DNA of 63,859 nucleotides from Blastococcus sp. TF02A-35 (GCF_004571075.1 NZ_SPQP01000021.1:1-63859); one strand, 5' to 3'; shown: positions 20,997-30,339, counted from the stretch's first letter. Notes: generated by a model not told the origin, from the letters alone. A program made the numbers and translations.

Positions 20997-22801
20997 GCCG
21001 GCACCTCGGCCTGCTGGTAGGCGCGCACCAGGGCGGCGTAGCCCGGCACCCGGGCCAGCAGCTCGTCGTGGGTCCCCCGCGCCACGGCCCGCCCGTCCTC
21101 CAGCCAGACCACCTCGTCGGCCAGCGCGATCGTGGCCTGGCGGTAGGCCACCACCACGACCGTCGTCGGGGTGTCGCTGCCGCGCAGGGCGTCGAGGATC
21201 CGGGCCTCGACCGCGGGGTCCACGGCGCTGGTCGCGTCGTCCAGGACCAGCAGCCGGGGCCTGCGGACGACGGCGCGGGCCAGCGCCAGGCGCTGTCGCT
21301 GGCCACCGGAGAGCGAGGCCCCCCGCTCCCCCACCCGGGTGTCGAGGCCGTCGGGAAGCGCGGAGACGAAGCCGTCGGCGGCCGCGACCCGCAGCGCGGC
21401 CCACACGTCGTCGTCGCCGTAGGGGCCGCCGAGGGTGACGTTGTCGCGCACTGTGTCGTCGAAGAGGAAGGCGCTCTGCGCGACGAAGGCGGCCTGGCCG
21501 CTCACCTCGCCCTCGCGCAGCCGGCGCAGGTCGACGCCGTCGAGGAGCACCGCACCGTCGGTGGGGTCCACCAGCCGGACGAGCAGCCCGGCGAGGGTCG
21601 ACTTCCCCGACCCGGTCGGGCCGACGACGGCCACGGTGCGGCCGGCCGGGACGTCGAAGGTGACCCCGTGCAGCGTGGCCTGCTCCGCCCCCTCGAAGGC
21701 GAACCCGACGTCCCGCAGCGCGACCGCGGCCCCGCCGGGCGTCCCCGCGGCGGCGTCGGGCCCGTGCGGGGTCTCGCCGGTCGCCTCGAGCACCGGGGTC
21801 ACGCGGTCGAAGCCGGCCAGGGCGCGCGGCAGGTCGGCCAGGACCCAGCCGATGGCCCGGATCGGCAGCGCCAGCAGGGTGAACAGGTAGGCGACGGAGA
21901 CCAGCTCGCCGGCGTCGGTGGCGCCGTCGGCGACGCGGCCGGCGCCGATGAGCAGGACGGCGAGCGTGCCCAGGTTGGGCAGCGCCTCCATCATCGGGTC
22001 GAAGAGCCCGCGCACCCGGCCCACCGCGACCAGGCCGTCGCGCAGCTCGTCGGCGCGGACGGCGAAGCGGGCGGTCTCGCCGTCCTCGCGGCCCAGCGTC
22101 TTGACGACGAGCCCGGCGTCGAAGCTCTCGTGCGCGATCTCGCTGACCTCGGCGCGCAGCTGCTGCGCCCGCTGCATGCGCGGGCTCATGACCTGCGAGT
22201 AGACGATGTTGGCGACGAAGACCAGCGGGAAGACGACCAGCCCGACCACCGCCAGGAGCGGGTCGGTGAGGACCAGCGCGACGCTGGTGATCGCGATCAT
22301 GACCAGCGCGCCGCAGGCGAAGGGCAGCGGGGCGACGAAGAACCAGGCCGACTCGACGTCGGAGTTGGCGTTGGACAGCAGCTGACCGGTCGGGTGCCGC
22401 TGGTGCCAGGACAGCGGCAGCCGCAGGTACTGGCCGGTCACCCGGCGCCGGTACTCCGCCTGGAGCCGGTAGCTCATGACGCCGGCGAACAGCCGCCGCC
22501 CCAGGATGCCGACGATCTTCAGGACGGCGACGCCGATGATGGCCAGCGCGGCGAGGGTGAGCGCCGAGGCCGTGGTGACGCCGTCGTCGAACGAGGGCAG
22601 CAGCACCCGGTCGGTGACCTCGCCGATCACCCAGGCGCTGGCGACGGTCATGGCGCCGTAGAGGCTGCTGGCCAGCAGGGCCAGCGTGAACATGCCCGGC
22701 TGCTCCCGCACGGCCCGGCCGATGTGGCGCAACCCCCGCCGCACGACGGCGTCTCTGCGGCGGGACACGGCACTCCTCGGGCTCGGCGGCACGACCAGCA
22801 T
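20993..22801 (-). CDS. ABC exporter half-transporter, degenerate-site subunit
   Basis: The 602-residue partner has the same exporter layout. Its ATPase domain keeps Walker A VVGPTGSGKST and signature LSGGQRQR, but the catalytic Glu after Walker B is Asp (LLVLDDATSAVD) and the switch His is replaced by Tyr (VVAYRQAT). It therefore supplies a good signature to its partner and a weak catalytic site of its own. The ATG at 22801 follows AAGGA at a proper distance. A TTAG-n5-CTAA palindrome lies just upstream (22812-22824). Confidence 0.9.
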   Translation of the reverse strand: MLVVPPSPRSAVSRRRDAVVRRGLRHIGRAVREQPGMFTLALLASSLYGAMTVASAWVIGEVTDRVLLPSFDDGVTTASALTLAALAIIGVAVLKIVGILGRRLFAGVMSYRLQAEYRRRVTGQYLRLPLSWHQRHPTGQLLSNANSDVESAWFFVAPLPFACGALVMIAITSVALVLTDPLLAVVGLVVFPLVFVANIVYSQVMSPRMQRAQQLRAEVSEIAHESFDAGLVVKTLGREDGETARFAVRADELRDGLVAVGRVRGLFDPMMEALPNLGTLAVLLIGAGRVADGATDAGELVSVAYLFTLLALPIRAIGWVLADLPRALAGFDRVTPVLEATGETPHGPDAAAGTPGGAAVALRDVGFAFEGAEQATLHGVTFDVPAGRTVAVVGPTGSGKSTLAGLLVRLVDPTDGAVLLDGVDLRRLREGEVSGQAAFVAQSAFLFDDTVRDNVTLGGPYGDDDVWAALRVAAADGFVSALPDGLDTRVGERGASLSGGQRQRLALARAVVRRPRLLVLDDATSAVDPAVEARILDALRGSDTPTTVVVVAYRQATIALADEVVWLEDGRAVARGTHDELLARVPGYAALVRAYQQAEVPA

Positions 22802-22920
22802 GCCAGGTTCCTTAGGCGTGCTAACTGGGCCCAACAGCCGCCCGCACCCGCTTGTTCCCCTTCCGCCGACCGGATGTGACGCGCGTCGCAACTCCCGGCC
22901 GCCCCGCTCGTTGGGTCGGC

Positions 22921-25269
22921 ATGAGCAGAGGGTTCCTCGCCGTGGGCTGCGCCGCGCTCGTCGCCCTGACCATGGTTCCCGCGGGCACCGCCTCGGCCAC
23001 CGGTGACCAGCGCCGTCCGGGGCAGGACCCGGCGGCCGGGTCGCTGCCGGCCGTCCCGAGCGGGGCGCGCCCCGGGCCCGACGTGCTGTACGCGCCGGCG
23101 CCGGCCGCCCCGCAGCTGGAGAACCGCGACCGGCGGTTCCGCGCCCAGCCGCTCCTGGTCTCCGGGCACGAGGCCTACGTCGGGGGCGAGTACCTGTACC
23201 AGGACCACCTCTTCGACGACTACGGCTCCGACACCGGCGGGCTCCCGCCCGGCTCCCTCGTCGAGCGCGTCGGCGACATCACCTACCCGACCGACCGGGC
23301 GCGGTACGGCGGCAACGCCGCCGACCTGGTGGAGTTCCGGATCGCGCCGGAGCGCGACCGGGTGTCCTACCGGTTCACCCTCAACACGCTGCTGCAGAAG
23401 GACTCGACGATCCTCGCCGTCGCGTTCGACACCGACCGCGACGCGGCCACCGGGACGGCCACCCTGCCGCGCGACCCCGGTGCGCCGTTCCCCGGGACCG
23501 ACGAGGTGCTCACCGTCTGGGGCACCGGCGCCGAGCTCGCCTCCTTCGCCCCGGACGGCGGGCTGCGGGGCACCCGGAAGGTGGAGGTCCACACCGACCT
23601 GAGGGCCAACCAGGTGACGGTCACCGTGCCGCGCACGGTCAGCGACCCCCGCGGCACGTGGCGGGCGACCCTGGCGGCCGGCCTGTACGACCGGGCGACG
23701 GGCGGGTGGCTGCGCCCGCAGCCGGTCGCCGACGCCGACAGCCCCGGGGGCGCCGGAGCGCTGGACCCCGCGCCCAACGCGATCTTCAACCTGGGGTTCC
23801 GCCTCGACGAGCCGGTGACGGGCGCCAACACCCCGCCGGACACGGCGCAGGCCCCGGCCCTGACCGGGGACGAGCCGACCCGCTACGCCCGCGACATCGA
23901 CTTCGCGGCGCTCGCCGCCGAGCGGGACCGCACGACCGTGCCGGCGACCGGCACGACGATCCGGATCTTCCCCAGCCGGCTGCCGCTGGCCGAGGGGCGC
24001 GACCTCGACGCCGCGTTCCCGCAGTACGGGGGCCAGCTGCAGCCCTACAGCCTCTACGTCCCCAGCGGCTACCGGCCCGGCACCCGGACCGGCCTCACGC
24101 TCGCCCTGCACTCCCTCGGCCAGCAGCACTGGCAGTACAACGGCTCGACCGGCGTCCAGCAGATCGGGGAGGCACGCCAGAACATCGTGGCCACCTCGCT
24201 GTCCCGCGGACCGGACGGCTGGTACCAGCACGAGGCCGAGTACGACGTCTTCGAGATGTGGAACGACGTCGCCCGGCACTTCACCCTCGACCCCGACCGG
24301 ACGGCGATCAGCGGCTACTCGATGGGCGGCTACGCGACCTACCGGCTCGGCACGCTCTACCCCGACCTGTTCGGCCGCGCCTTCACCACGGTCGGCCCGC
24401 CCGGGGACGGCATCTGGCTCCCGCCCGCGCCGCCCACCGGCGGCGTGGAGACCCTGTCGAACCTCTGGCTGGAGAACGCGCGCAACCTGCCCTACCTCAA
24501 CGTCGCGGCCGGCGGCGACCAGCTGGTCCCGATCGTCGGTCCCCGCGCGCAGAACGTCGGCGCCCCGGAGGTGGGCGTCCGCGGCTTCGAGCAGCTGGGC
24601 TACCGCTACCGCTTCGTCACCGTCCCGGGCGCCGACCACTTCGCCCTCGCGCTGCGCAGCTACGACATCCCGGTCGCGACGCAGTTCCTCGGGGAGTCGC
24701 GGGTCGACCGCGACCCGCACCACGTCTCCTTCGGCTACGTCCCGGCCGCCGACGACGCCGAGCTGGGCCTCGTGCACGACCACGCGTACTGGGTCTCCGG
24801 CGTGCGGCCCGGGTCCACCGCGCCCGGTGCCGGCTCGGGAGGCACGCTGCCGGCCAAGGCGCTGGTCGACGCGTTCAGCCACGGCTTCGGCCGCGGGGAC
24901 GCGCCGAGCTCGCCGGGCACCGGCGCGGGCGTCGTCGGCGGCGTGCTGCCCTACACCGAGGTGAACCGCTCGTGGGGCGAGTCGCCGCGCATCCCGGTGG
25001 CCAACCGGCTCGACCTCCGGCTGACCAACGTCGGCAGGGCGTCGCTGGACCTGGCCCGCGCGCGGTTGGACCCGGGCCAGGAGCTCACCGTCGTCGCGAC
25101 CGCCGACCGCGAGGGCCGGGTCCTCCTGGCCGGGCAGTTCCCGAGGGGCGCGACGGTCCTGCGCGACGGCCGCCCGGTGCGCGCGACGGTGGACCGAGCG
25201 GGGCTCACCCTGCCGGTGGTGCCCGGCGAGCACACCTACACGGTGCTGACCGGGAAGCGCGGGCGCTGA
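22921..25269 (+). CDS. Secreted alpha/beta hydrolase (prolyl oligopeptidase/esterase-like)
   Basis: The 782-residue product starts with a signal peptide (hydrophobic GFLAVGCAALVALTMV, cleavage near ASA at about residue 26). An N-terminal domain of about 300 residues is followed by an alpha/beta-hydrolase domain with the nucleophile in ISGYSMGGYATYR and a probable catalytic His in PGADHFAL. A smaller C-terminal beta-rich part follows. It would act outside the cell as an esterase or peptidase; substrate unknown. It is divergent from the exporter pair. I see no clear -10 hexamer or ribosome site at the ATG. Confidence 0.8.
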   Translation: MSRGFLAVGCAALVALTMVPAGTASATGDQRRPGQDPAAGSLPAVPSGARPGPDVLYAPAPAAPQLENRDRRFRAQPLLVSGHEAYVGGEYLYQDHLFDDYGSDTGGLPPGSLVERVGDITYPTDRARYGGNAADLVEFRIAPERDRVSYRFTLNTLLQKDSTILAVAFDTDRDAATGTATLPRDPGAPFPGTDEVLTVWGTGAELASFAPDGGLRGTRKVEVHTDLRANQVTVTVPRTVSDPRGTWRATLAAGLYDRATGGWLRPQPVADADSPGGAGALDPAPNAIFNLGFRLDEPVTGANTPPDTAQAPALTGDEPTRYARDIDFAALAAERDRTTVPATGTTIRIFPSRLPLAEGRDLDAAFPQYGGQLQPYSLYVPSGYRPGTRTGLTLALHSLGQQHWQYNGSTGVQQIGEARQNIVATSLSRGPDGWYQHEAEYDVFEMWNDVARHFTLDPDRTAISGYSMGGYATYRLGTLYPDLFGRAFTTVGPPGDGIWLPPAPPTGGVETLSNLWLENARNLPYLNVAAGGDQLVPIVGPRAQNVGAPEVGVRGFEQLGYRYRFVTVPGADHFALALRSYDIPVATQFLGESRVDRDPHHVSFGYVPAADDAELGLVHDHAYWVSGVRPGSTAPGAGSGGTLPAKALVDAFSHGFGRGDAPSSPGTGAGVVGGVLPYTEVNRSWGESPRIPVANRLDLRLTNVGRASLDLARARLDPGQELTVVATADREGRVLLAGQFPRGATVLRDGRPVRATVDRAGLTLPVVPGEHTYTVLTGKRGR

Positions 25270-25303
25270 GGGCGCTCGGGTGTCGCCGCACGGCGGCGCT
25301 CGG

Positions 25304-25309
25304 TAGCTT
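25304..25309 (+). promoter_or_regulatory. Candidate -10 of the TIGR03085 gene (leaderless)
   Basis: TAGCTT ends 6 nt before the GTG at 25316. No ribosome-binding site is present. Confidence 0.45.
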
Positions 25310-25315
25310 CGCCGG

Positions 25316-25927
25316 GTGAGCGCCTCTCCGCGGTCCCTGCCCGAGCGCGAGCGCGCCGCGCTCGCCGACCTGCTCGAGGAGGTCGGGCCCGACGCGCCCA
25401 CCTGCTGCGAGGGGTGGACGACCGCCCACCTGGCCGCGCACCTGGCCGTCCGCGACCGGCGGCCCGACGCGCTGCCGGGCTACGGCCTGGAGATGGTGCC
25501 GGGCGGGGAGCGGCTGGGCTGGTGGTCGCACAGGGTGGAGGACCGGCTGCGCACCTCCACCCCCTACCCCGAGGTGGTCGGCCAGGTCCGGTCCGGGCCG
25601 CCGGCCTGGGCGCCGATGGCGTGGCCCGCCCTCGCCCGGCTGCTCAACGTCTCCGAGTACGCGATCCACCACGAGGACGTGCGCCGGGCCCGGCCGGGGT
25701 GGGAGCCGCGGGAGCTCTCCTCCGCCGACCGCGACCAGATCTGGTCGGCGGCGACGGTCATGGCACGCCGGGTCTCCGGGCGGCGCGGGCTCGTCCTGCG
25801 GCGCAGCGACGTCCCCGGCGCGGAGAAGCGCCTGGGCGCCGGGGGCCGCACGGTCACCGGCGACCCGCTGGAGCTCCTGCTCTGGGCCTCCGGGCGCCGC
25901 GACGTCGCCCGGGTGACGACCGCCTGA
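25316..25927 (+). CDS. TIGR03085-type metal-binding protein (mycothiol-dependent DinB superfamily)
   Basis: The 203-residue protein resembles the TIGR03085 branch of the maleylpyruvate isomerase/DinB-like superfamily, four-helix proteins that bind a divalent metal and often use mycothiol. The N-terminal CCEGWTTAHLAAHLAVRDRR carries one metal His and the central SEYAIHHEDVRR the others. The reaction is unknown. It stands alone on the plus strand, and the start is fixed by the TAGCTT hexamer. Confidence 0.8.
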   Translation: MSASPRSLPERERAALADLLEEVGPDAPTCCEGWTTAHLAAHLAVRDRRPDALPGYGLEMVPGGERLGWWSHRVEDRLRTSTPYPEVVGQVRSGPPAWAPMAWPALARLLNVSEYAIHHEDVRRARPGWEPRELSSADRDQIWSAATVMARRVSGRRGLVLRRSDVPGAEKRLGAGGRTVTGDPLELLLWASGRRDVARVTTA

Positions 25928-26086
25928 CGCCGACGGTCCCGGCCAGCCGACCGGGACGTGGGCGCGCTCCTCCCGCGACCGGTCCCCGGTGGACAGCCGG
26001 CCGCATGCCTGCCGCGTCGCGACCGGCACCCACCGCCCTGGGGGGACCCGTGGCGGAACCTGCTCGTCCCGGGGCGCCGACGGCGC

Positions 26087-26092
26087 TACGGT
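26087..26092 (+). promoter_or_regulatory. Candidate -10 of the 26099 membrane gene (leaderless)
   Basis: TACGGT ends 6 nt before the ATG at 26099. Confidence 0.4.
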
Positions 26093-26098
26093 GCGGCC

Positions 26099-26638
26099 AT
26101 GTCCCTCGCCGACCACCGGTCAGCCGCTCCCGGCACCACGCCCGCGGGCCCTGCGCCGGCCCCGCTGCCGGTCCCCGTGGAGCCCGCCGCGGCCGTGGTC
26201 CCACCGGCGGCGGCGACCGGTCCGGCAGAGGTGGCGGGCGTGGCGACCTACGCGTCCGCTCCGCCGCACTGGCCGGCGCCGCCCGCGCGCAGCGGCCGCA
26301 CGACCGGGCAGCAGGCGCTGGCGGTGGCCTTCGCCCTGGCTTGGATCGCCTGCCCGGCCGTCGAGCCGATGCCGACCGGCGAGGTGCACTACGCGCTGTG
26401 GCAGCTGCCGATCGACCTCGCCGCGGTCGGCTCGATCGTCGCGGCGGTCGTCGCCCTGTGGCGCGGCAGCCGGTACGCCGCTCGCCTCGGGCTGGTGGCC
26501 GGCGCGCTGATGGCGGTCATGACCATCATCTGCCCGCTGGCCGGCCACACGCCCGTGGGCTGGTGGACCTGGGTGCAGGCCGGGCTCTCGCTGTTCGTGA
26601 TGGCGAGCAGCGCCGCACTGCACCGCCGGACCGCCTGA
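26099..26638 (+). CDS. Small membrane protein, function unknown
   Basis: The 179-residue product has an Ala/Pro-rich N-terminal arm of about 70 residues and then four hydrophobic spans (about 71-90, 98-117, 124-144 and 149-172). I do not recognise a family. The ATG at 26099 is supported by the TACGGT hexamer; earlier in-frame starts give an Arg/Pro-rich extension without membrane character. It converges on hisF with only 3 nt between the stop codons. Confidence 0.6.
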   Translation: MSLADHRSAAPGTTPAGPAPAPLPVPVEPAAAVVPPAAATGPAEVAGVATYASAPPHWPAPPARSGRTTGQQALAVAFALAWIACPAVEPMPTGEVHYALWQLPIDLAAVGSIVAAVVALWRGSRYAARLGLVAGALMAVMTIICPLAGHTPVGWWTWVQAGLSLFVMASSAALHRRTA

Positions 26639-26641
26639 CGC

Positions 26642-27436
26642 TCAGCGTCGCGGGGTGTCCGCCCCCTGGCGGACGGGCACACCCGCGGCGGCCAGCCCGG
26701 CCTTGACGTCGCCCACCCGCAGCTGGCCGAAGTGGAAGACGCTCGCGGCCAGCACGGCGTCCGCGCCGGCCTCCACGGCGGGCGGGAAGTGCTCGACCGC
26801 CCCCGCTCCCCCGCTGGCGATCAGCGGGACGCGGACCTCCCGGCGGACCTGGCGGACCAGCTCGGTGTCGAACCCGGCGCGGGTCCCGTCGGCGTCCATC
26901 GAGTTGAGCAGGATCTCGCCGACCCCGAGCTCGGCGGCCTGCACGCACCACTCGACGGCGTCGCGGCCGGTCCCCCGGCGCCCGCCGTGGGTGGTGATCT
27001 CGAAGCCCGAGTCGGTGACTGCGCCGTCCCGGGTGCGGCGCGCGTCCAGCGACAGCACGAGCACCTGGCTGCCGAAGCGGTGCGCGATCTCGGCGATGAG
27101 CTCGGGCCGGGCGACGGCGGCGGTGTTCACCGCGACCTTGTCCGCCCCGGCGCGCAGCAGCTTGTCGACGTCGTCGACGCTGCGCACGCCACCGCCGACG
27201 GTGAGCGGGATGAACACGCTCTCCGCGGTGCGCCGGACGACGTCGTAGGTGGTCTCGCGGTCGCCGGAGCTGGCCGTGATGTCGAGGAAGGTCAGCTCGT
27301 CGGCGCCCTCGGCGTCGTAGACCCGGGCCATCTCCACCGGGTCGCCCGCGTCGCGCAGGTCGACGAAGTTGACGCCCTTCACCACGCGACCGGCGTCGAC
27401 GTCCAGGCACGGGATGACGCGCACGGAGAGGCTCAC
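26642..27436 (-). CDS. hisF: Imidazole glycerol phosphate synthase cyclase subunit
   Basis: HisF takes ammonia from HisH and converts PRFAR to imidazole glycerol phosphate and AICAR. The 264-residue barrel has the catalytic Asp residues in [15 protein letters not shown] and VLSLDARR and the phosphate-binding [10 protein letters not shown] and ASGGAG. The GTG start overlaps the ridA stop as GTGA. It is the last gene of the hisA-ridA-hisF unit. Confidence 0.96.
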   Translation of the reverse strand: MSLSVRVIPCLDVDAGRVVKGVNFVDLRDAGDPVEMARVYDAEGADELTFLDITASSGDRETTYDVVRRTAESVFIPLTVGGGVRSVDDVDKLLRAGADKVAVNTAAVARPELIAEIAHRFGSQVLVLSLDARRTRDGAVTDSGFEITTHGGRRGTGRDAVEWCVQAAELGVGEILLNSMDADGTRAGFDTELVRQVRREVRVPLIASGGAGAVEHFPPAVEAGADAVLAASVFHFGQLRVGDVKAGLAAAGVPVRQGADTPRR

Positions 27437-27825
27437 GCCGCCCCCTCCCGCACCGCGTCCGCCTCGATCTCGACCAGCATCTCGGGGTCGATCAGCGCGG
27501 CGACCTGCACCATCGTGGTCGCGGGGCGGACGTCGCCGAAGAACTCCCCGTGCACCCGGCCGATCTCCTCCCAGCGGGAGATGTCGGTGACGTAGATCCG
27601 GGTGCGGACGACGTCGTGCAGGGCGAAGCCGGCGCGCTCGAGGGACCGCTCCACCGTCTCCAGCACCAGCCGGGTCTGCGCGGCGGCGTCCCCGGGGTGG
27701 GCGACCGCGCCGTCGACGACCGCGGTCGTGCCGCTCACCCAGGCGGTGTCGCCCCGGACGAGGACCCGGCTGTAGCCGACGAGGGCCTCCCACGGTGCCC
27801 CGCTGCCCAGCCGGATGACGGTCAC
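27433..27825 (-). CDS. RidA family protein (enamine/imine deaminase-like)
   Basis: The 130-residue protein has the YjgF/RidA fold signature, with the conserved Arg in [10 protein letters not shown] and Glu in [10 protein letters not shown]. Family members hydrolyse reactive enamines such as 2-aminoacrylate. It is embedded between hisA and hisF with GTGA overlaps on both sides, so it is made with the two histidine enzymes; whether it clears a reactive histidine intermediate is speculation. Confidence 0.85.
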   Translation of the reverse strand: MTVIRLGSGAPWEALVGYSRVLVRGDTAWVSGTTAVVDGAVAHPGDAAAQTRLVLETVERSLERAGFALHDVVRTRIYVTDISRWEEIGRVHGEFFGDVRPATTMVQVAALIDPEMLVEIEADAVREGAA

Positions 27826-28553
27826 GCCAGTTCCTCGGTCACCCGCAGCGCCTCGGGGAGGGTGAACGCGCCCGCGTAGAGCGCCTTGCCGACGATGGAG
27901 CCCTCGACGCCGATCGCGGTCAGCCCGGCCAGGGCGCGGATGTCGTCGAGGGAGCTGACGCCGCCCGAGGCGATCACCGGCCGCGGGGTGGCGGCGCAGA
28001 CCTCGCGGAGGAGGTCGAGGTTCGGGCCGCGCAGCGTGCCGTCCTTGGTGATGTCGGTGACCACGTAGCGCGAGCAGCCCTCGGCGTCCAGCCGGGCGAG
28101 GGTCTCGTACAGCTCCCCGCCCTCCTTGGTCCAGCCACGGGCGGCCAGCCGGGTGCCGCGCACGTCCAGCCCGACGGCGATCCGGTCGCCGTGCTCCGCG
28201 ATCGCCCGGGCGCACCACTCGGGCGACTCCAGGGCGGCGGTGCCCAGGTTGACCCGCCGGCAGCCGGTGGCCAGCGCGGCCTCCAGCGAGGCGTCGTCCC
28301 GGATCCCGCCGGACAGCTCGACGTCGACGTCCAGCTCGCCGACGACCCGTGCCAGCAGCTCGCGGTTGGTGCCGCGGCCGAAGGCGGCGTCCAGGTCGAC
28401 CAGGTGCACCCACTCGGCGCCGTCGCGCTGCCACTGCAGGGCCGCCTCGAGGGGGTCGCCGTAGGAGGTCTCGCTCCCGGCCTCCCCCTGGACGAGACGG
28501 ACGGCCTGGCCGTCGGCGACGTCGACGGCGGGGAGCAGCTGCAGCTTCGGCAC
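27822..28553 (-). CDS. priA: Phosphoribosyl isomerase A (HisA/TrpF dual function)
   Basis: The 243-residue barrel is a HisA homologue that resembles actinobacterial PriA along its length ([50 protein letters not shown]). It keeps the Arg and Trp of the mobile loop (RGW, as in mycobacterial PriA) that serve the tryptophan substrate. PriA isomerises both ProFAR and phosphoribosylanthranilate, and no trpF is present here. The GTG start lies 7 nt after a TAGGCT hexamer, so the hisA-ridA-hisF unit has its own promoter. Confidence 0.92.
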   Translation of the reverse strand: MPKLQLLPAVDVADGQAVRLVQGEAGSETSYGDPLEAALQWQRDGAEWVHLVDLDAAFGRGTNRELLARVVGELDVDVELSGGIRDDASLEAALATGCRRVNLGTAALESPEWCARAIAEHGDRIAVGLDVRGTRLAARGWTKEGGELYETLARLDAEGCSRYVVTDITKDGTLRGPNLDLLREVCAATPRPVIASGGVSSLDDIRALAGLTAIGVEGSIVGKALYAGAFTLPEALRVTEELA

Positions 28554-28560
28554 GACGACA

Positions 28561-28566
28561 AGCCTA
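28561..28566 (-). promoter_or_regulatory. Candidate -10 of priA (leaderless)
   Basis: TAGGCT on the minus strand ends 7 nt before the GTG of priA. Confidence 0.45.
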
Positions 28567-28637
28567 GGGACCGCCGATCCGGGGCCCGGAGCCAGCTCCC
28601 GGGCGCCGGACCGCCGGCCGTCCGGGACCATTCCGGT

Positions 28638-29453
28638 GTGCTGCGTCGGCTGCTCCGGACGGCGTTGGTGCTCGGCCTCGTGTGTGCTGTCCTCGTGGGA
28701 CTGCTGTGGGCGTTCCAGCGCCGCCTGGTCTACCTGCCCGACGACGGGCCGGTGCCCGCGGCGGCGACCGTCCTCGACGGCGGCCGCGACGTGGTGCTGA
28801 CCACCGCCGACGGGCTGCGGCTCGGCGCCTGGTTCCTCCCGGGTCCCTCGCCCGACGCCCCCGCCGTCCTGGTCGCCGCCGGCAACGGGGGCAACCGGGA
28901 GCACCGCGCGCTGCTGGCCCGTGCGCTGGGGCGGGCGGGGCTGGCCGTCCTGCTGTTCGACTACCGCGGCTACGGCGGCAACCCCGGCAGCCCGGACGAG
29001 GCGGGGCTGGGCCTGGACGTGCGGGCGGCACGGGCGTGGCTGGTCGAGGAGGCGGGCGTGCCGCAGGAGCGCCTCGTCTACCTGGGCGAGAGCCTCGGCT
29101 GCGCCGTCGTCACCGCCCTCGCGGTGGAGCACCCACCCGCCGGGCTGGTGCTCCGGTCACCCTTCGTCGACCTCGCGGCGGTGGGCAGCGAGCACTACCC
29201 GTTCCTGCCGGTTCGGCTGCTGCTGCGCGACCGCTACCCGGTGGCCGAGCAGGTCGCCCGCCTCGACGTCCCGACGACGGTGGTCCTGGGCACCGCCGAC
29301 ACGATCGTGCCCCCGGCGCAGAGCCGCCGGGTGGCCGCGGCCGCCGGGCGGCTGCACGCCCTCGTCGAGGTGCCGGGGGCCGGGCACAACGACCTCGTGC
29401 TGCTCGACGGTGAGGAGCTGGTGCAGGCCGTCGTCGACGTCGCGCCGCGCTGA
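28638..29453 (+). CDS. Membrane-anchored alpha/beta hydrolase
   Basis: The 271-residue product starts with one hydrophobic helix (about residues 6-22, [17 protein letters not shown]) and then an alpha/beta-hydrolase domain of the BEM46-like type. The oxyanion region is [12 protein letters not shown], the nucleophile elbow LGESLGCAV, the acid GTADTIVPP and the base GAGHND. Substrate unknown. The GTG start is the codon in front of the anchor helix. It is the first gene of the block that separates hisH from hisA. Confidence 0.8.
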   Translation: MLRRLLRTALVLGLVCAVLVGLLWAFQRRLVYLPDDGPVPAAATVLDGGRDVVLTTADGLRLGAWFLPGPSPDAPAVLVAAGNGGNREHRALLARALGRAGLAVLLFDYRGYGGNPGSPDEAGLGLDVRAARAWLVEEAGVPQERLVYLGESLGCAVVTALAVEHPPAGLVLRSPFVDLAAVGSEHYPFLPVRLLLRDRYPVAEQVARLDVPTTVVLGTADTIVPPAQSRRVAAAAGRLHALVEVPGAGHNDLVLLDGEELVQAVVDVAPR

Positions 29454-29465
29454 CCGGGTCAGCGC
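29447..29465. terminator. Bidirectional stem-loop over two converging stop codons
   Basis: GCGCTGA and TCAGCGC form a perfect 7-bp stem around CCGGG; each arm holds the stop codon of one gene (alpha/beta hydrolase rightward, AraC-type regulator leftward). Confidence 0.55.
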
Positions 29466-30301
29466 CCCGGCGCGTGCCGCGCGGCGAACTGGCCGGGTGT
29501 CATGGCGGTGACGCGGGCGAAGTCGCGCGTGAAGTGGGCCTGGTCGGCGTAGCCGAGGACGGCCGCCACCTCCCCCAGCGCGGCCGACCCGTCGCGCAGC
29601 CGCTCGGCCGCCTCCTGCAGGCGACGGCGCTGGATCAGCCACTTCGGGGTCAGCCCGAGCCGGCGGTGGACCAGGCGCTGCAGCGCCCGCTCGGAGAGGC
29701 CGAACCGCTCGCACACCTGGGCCACCCGGGTCACCTCGCTGTCGCCCTCCACGAACGCCACGACCTCGTTGACCAGCCGGCCGTCGTCGTCGACCGGCAG
29801 CAGGGGCCGCAGCGCGTCCCCGAACGCGGCCATGCCGACGGCGTGGGACTCCGCCGCGTGCGGGTCGGTCGCCATCGCGGCCCGGACCCGGGCGGTGAGC
29901 TCCTCGCCGGCCACGCCCAGGACGTCGGCGACGTCGACGTGCCGGTCCGTGTAGGCGCTCATCGGGCCACCGGCGATCAGCGCGCCGGCGGCCGGCGCGC
30001 ACATGACGCCGAACGCCCAGCCGGCACCGCTCAGCGTCGTCGTCGACAGGCCGGGGACGACGCCGTAGAAGCGCGCGTAGTCCTGCGCCACCACGACCAG
30101 CGCCACGGGGTACTGGAGGACGCGCTGGGGCGCCTCCAGGCCCGGCGGCACCGACCACACCGGGATCCAGAAGCGCTGCAGGAACCCGTCGAACTCCATC
30201 GGCGCCGGGTACCGGTGCATGACGTGGGACGCGTCGTCGGGGTCCTTGAGGTGGGCCCGCTCGATGACGTCGGGCCGGGTACGGCGGCTGTCGGGTTTCA
30301 T
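29459..30301 (-). CDS. AraC family transcriptional regulator
   Basis: The 280-residue protein has an N-terminal sensing domain (DUF6597-like position) and a C-terminal double helix-turn-helix: RVAQVCERFGLSERALQRLVH for the first and LGEVAAVLGYADQAHFTRDF for the second, followed by the typical TPGQFAARH. The ATG at 30301 is preferred over the adjacent TTG. It is divergent from the TIGR03086 gene with only 38 bp between start codons, so it probably controls that gene and perhaps the nitroreductase behind it. Confidence 0.88.
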   Translation of the reverse strand: MKPDSRRTRPDVIERAHLKDPDDASHVMHRYPAPMEFDGFLQRFWIPVWSVPPGLEAPQRVLQYPVALVVVAQDYARFYGVVPGLSTTTLSGAGWAFGVMCAPAAGALIAGGPMSAYTDRHVDVADVLGVAGEELTARVRAAMATDPHAAESHAVGMAAFGDALRPLLPVDDDGRLVNEVVAFVEGDSEVTRVAQVCERFGLSERALQRLVHRRLGLTPKWLIQRRRLQEAAERLRDGSAALGEVAAVLGYADQAHFTRDFARVTAMTPGQFAARHAPGR

Positions 30302-30326
30302 CAAGACCGAGCCTGCCGCACGTCCC

Positions 30327-30332
30327 TACGTT
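30327..30332 (+). promoter_or_regulatory. Candidate -10 of the TIGR03086 gene (leaderless)
   Basis: TACGTT ends 7 nt before the ATG at 30340, in the short gap facing the AraC-type gene. Confidence 0.45.
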
Positions 30333-30339
30333 CTGGCGC

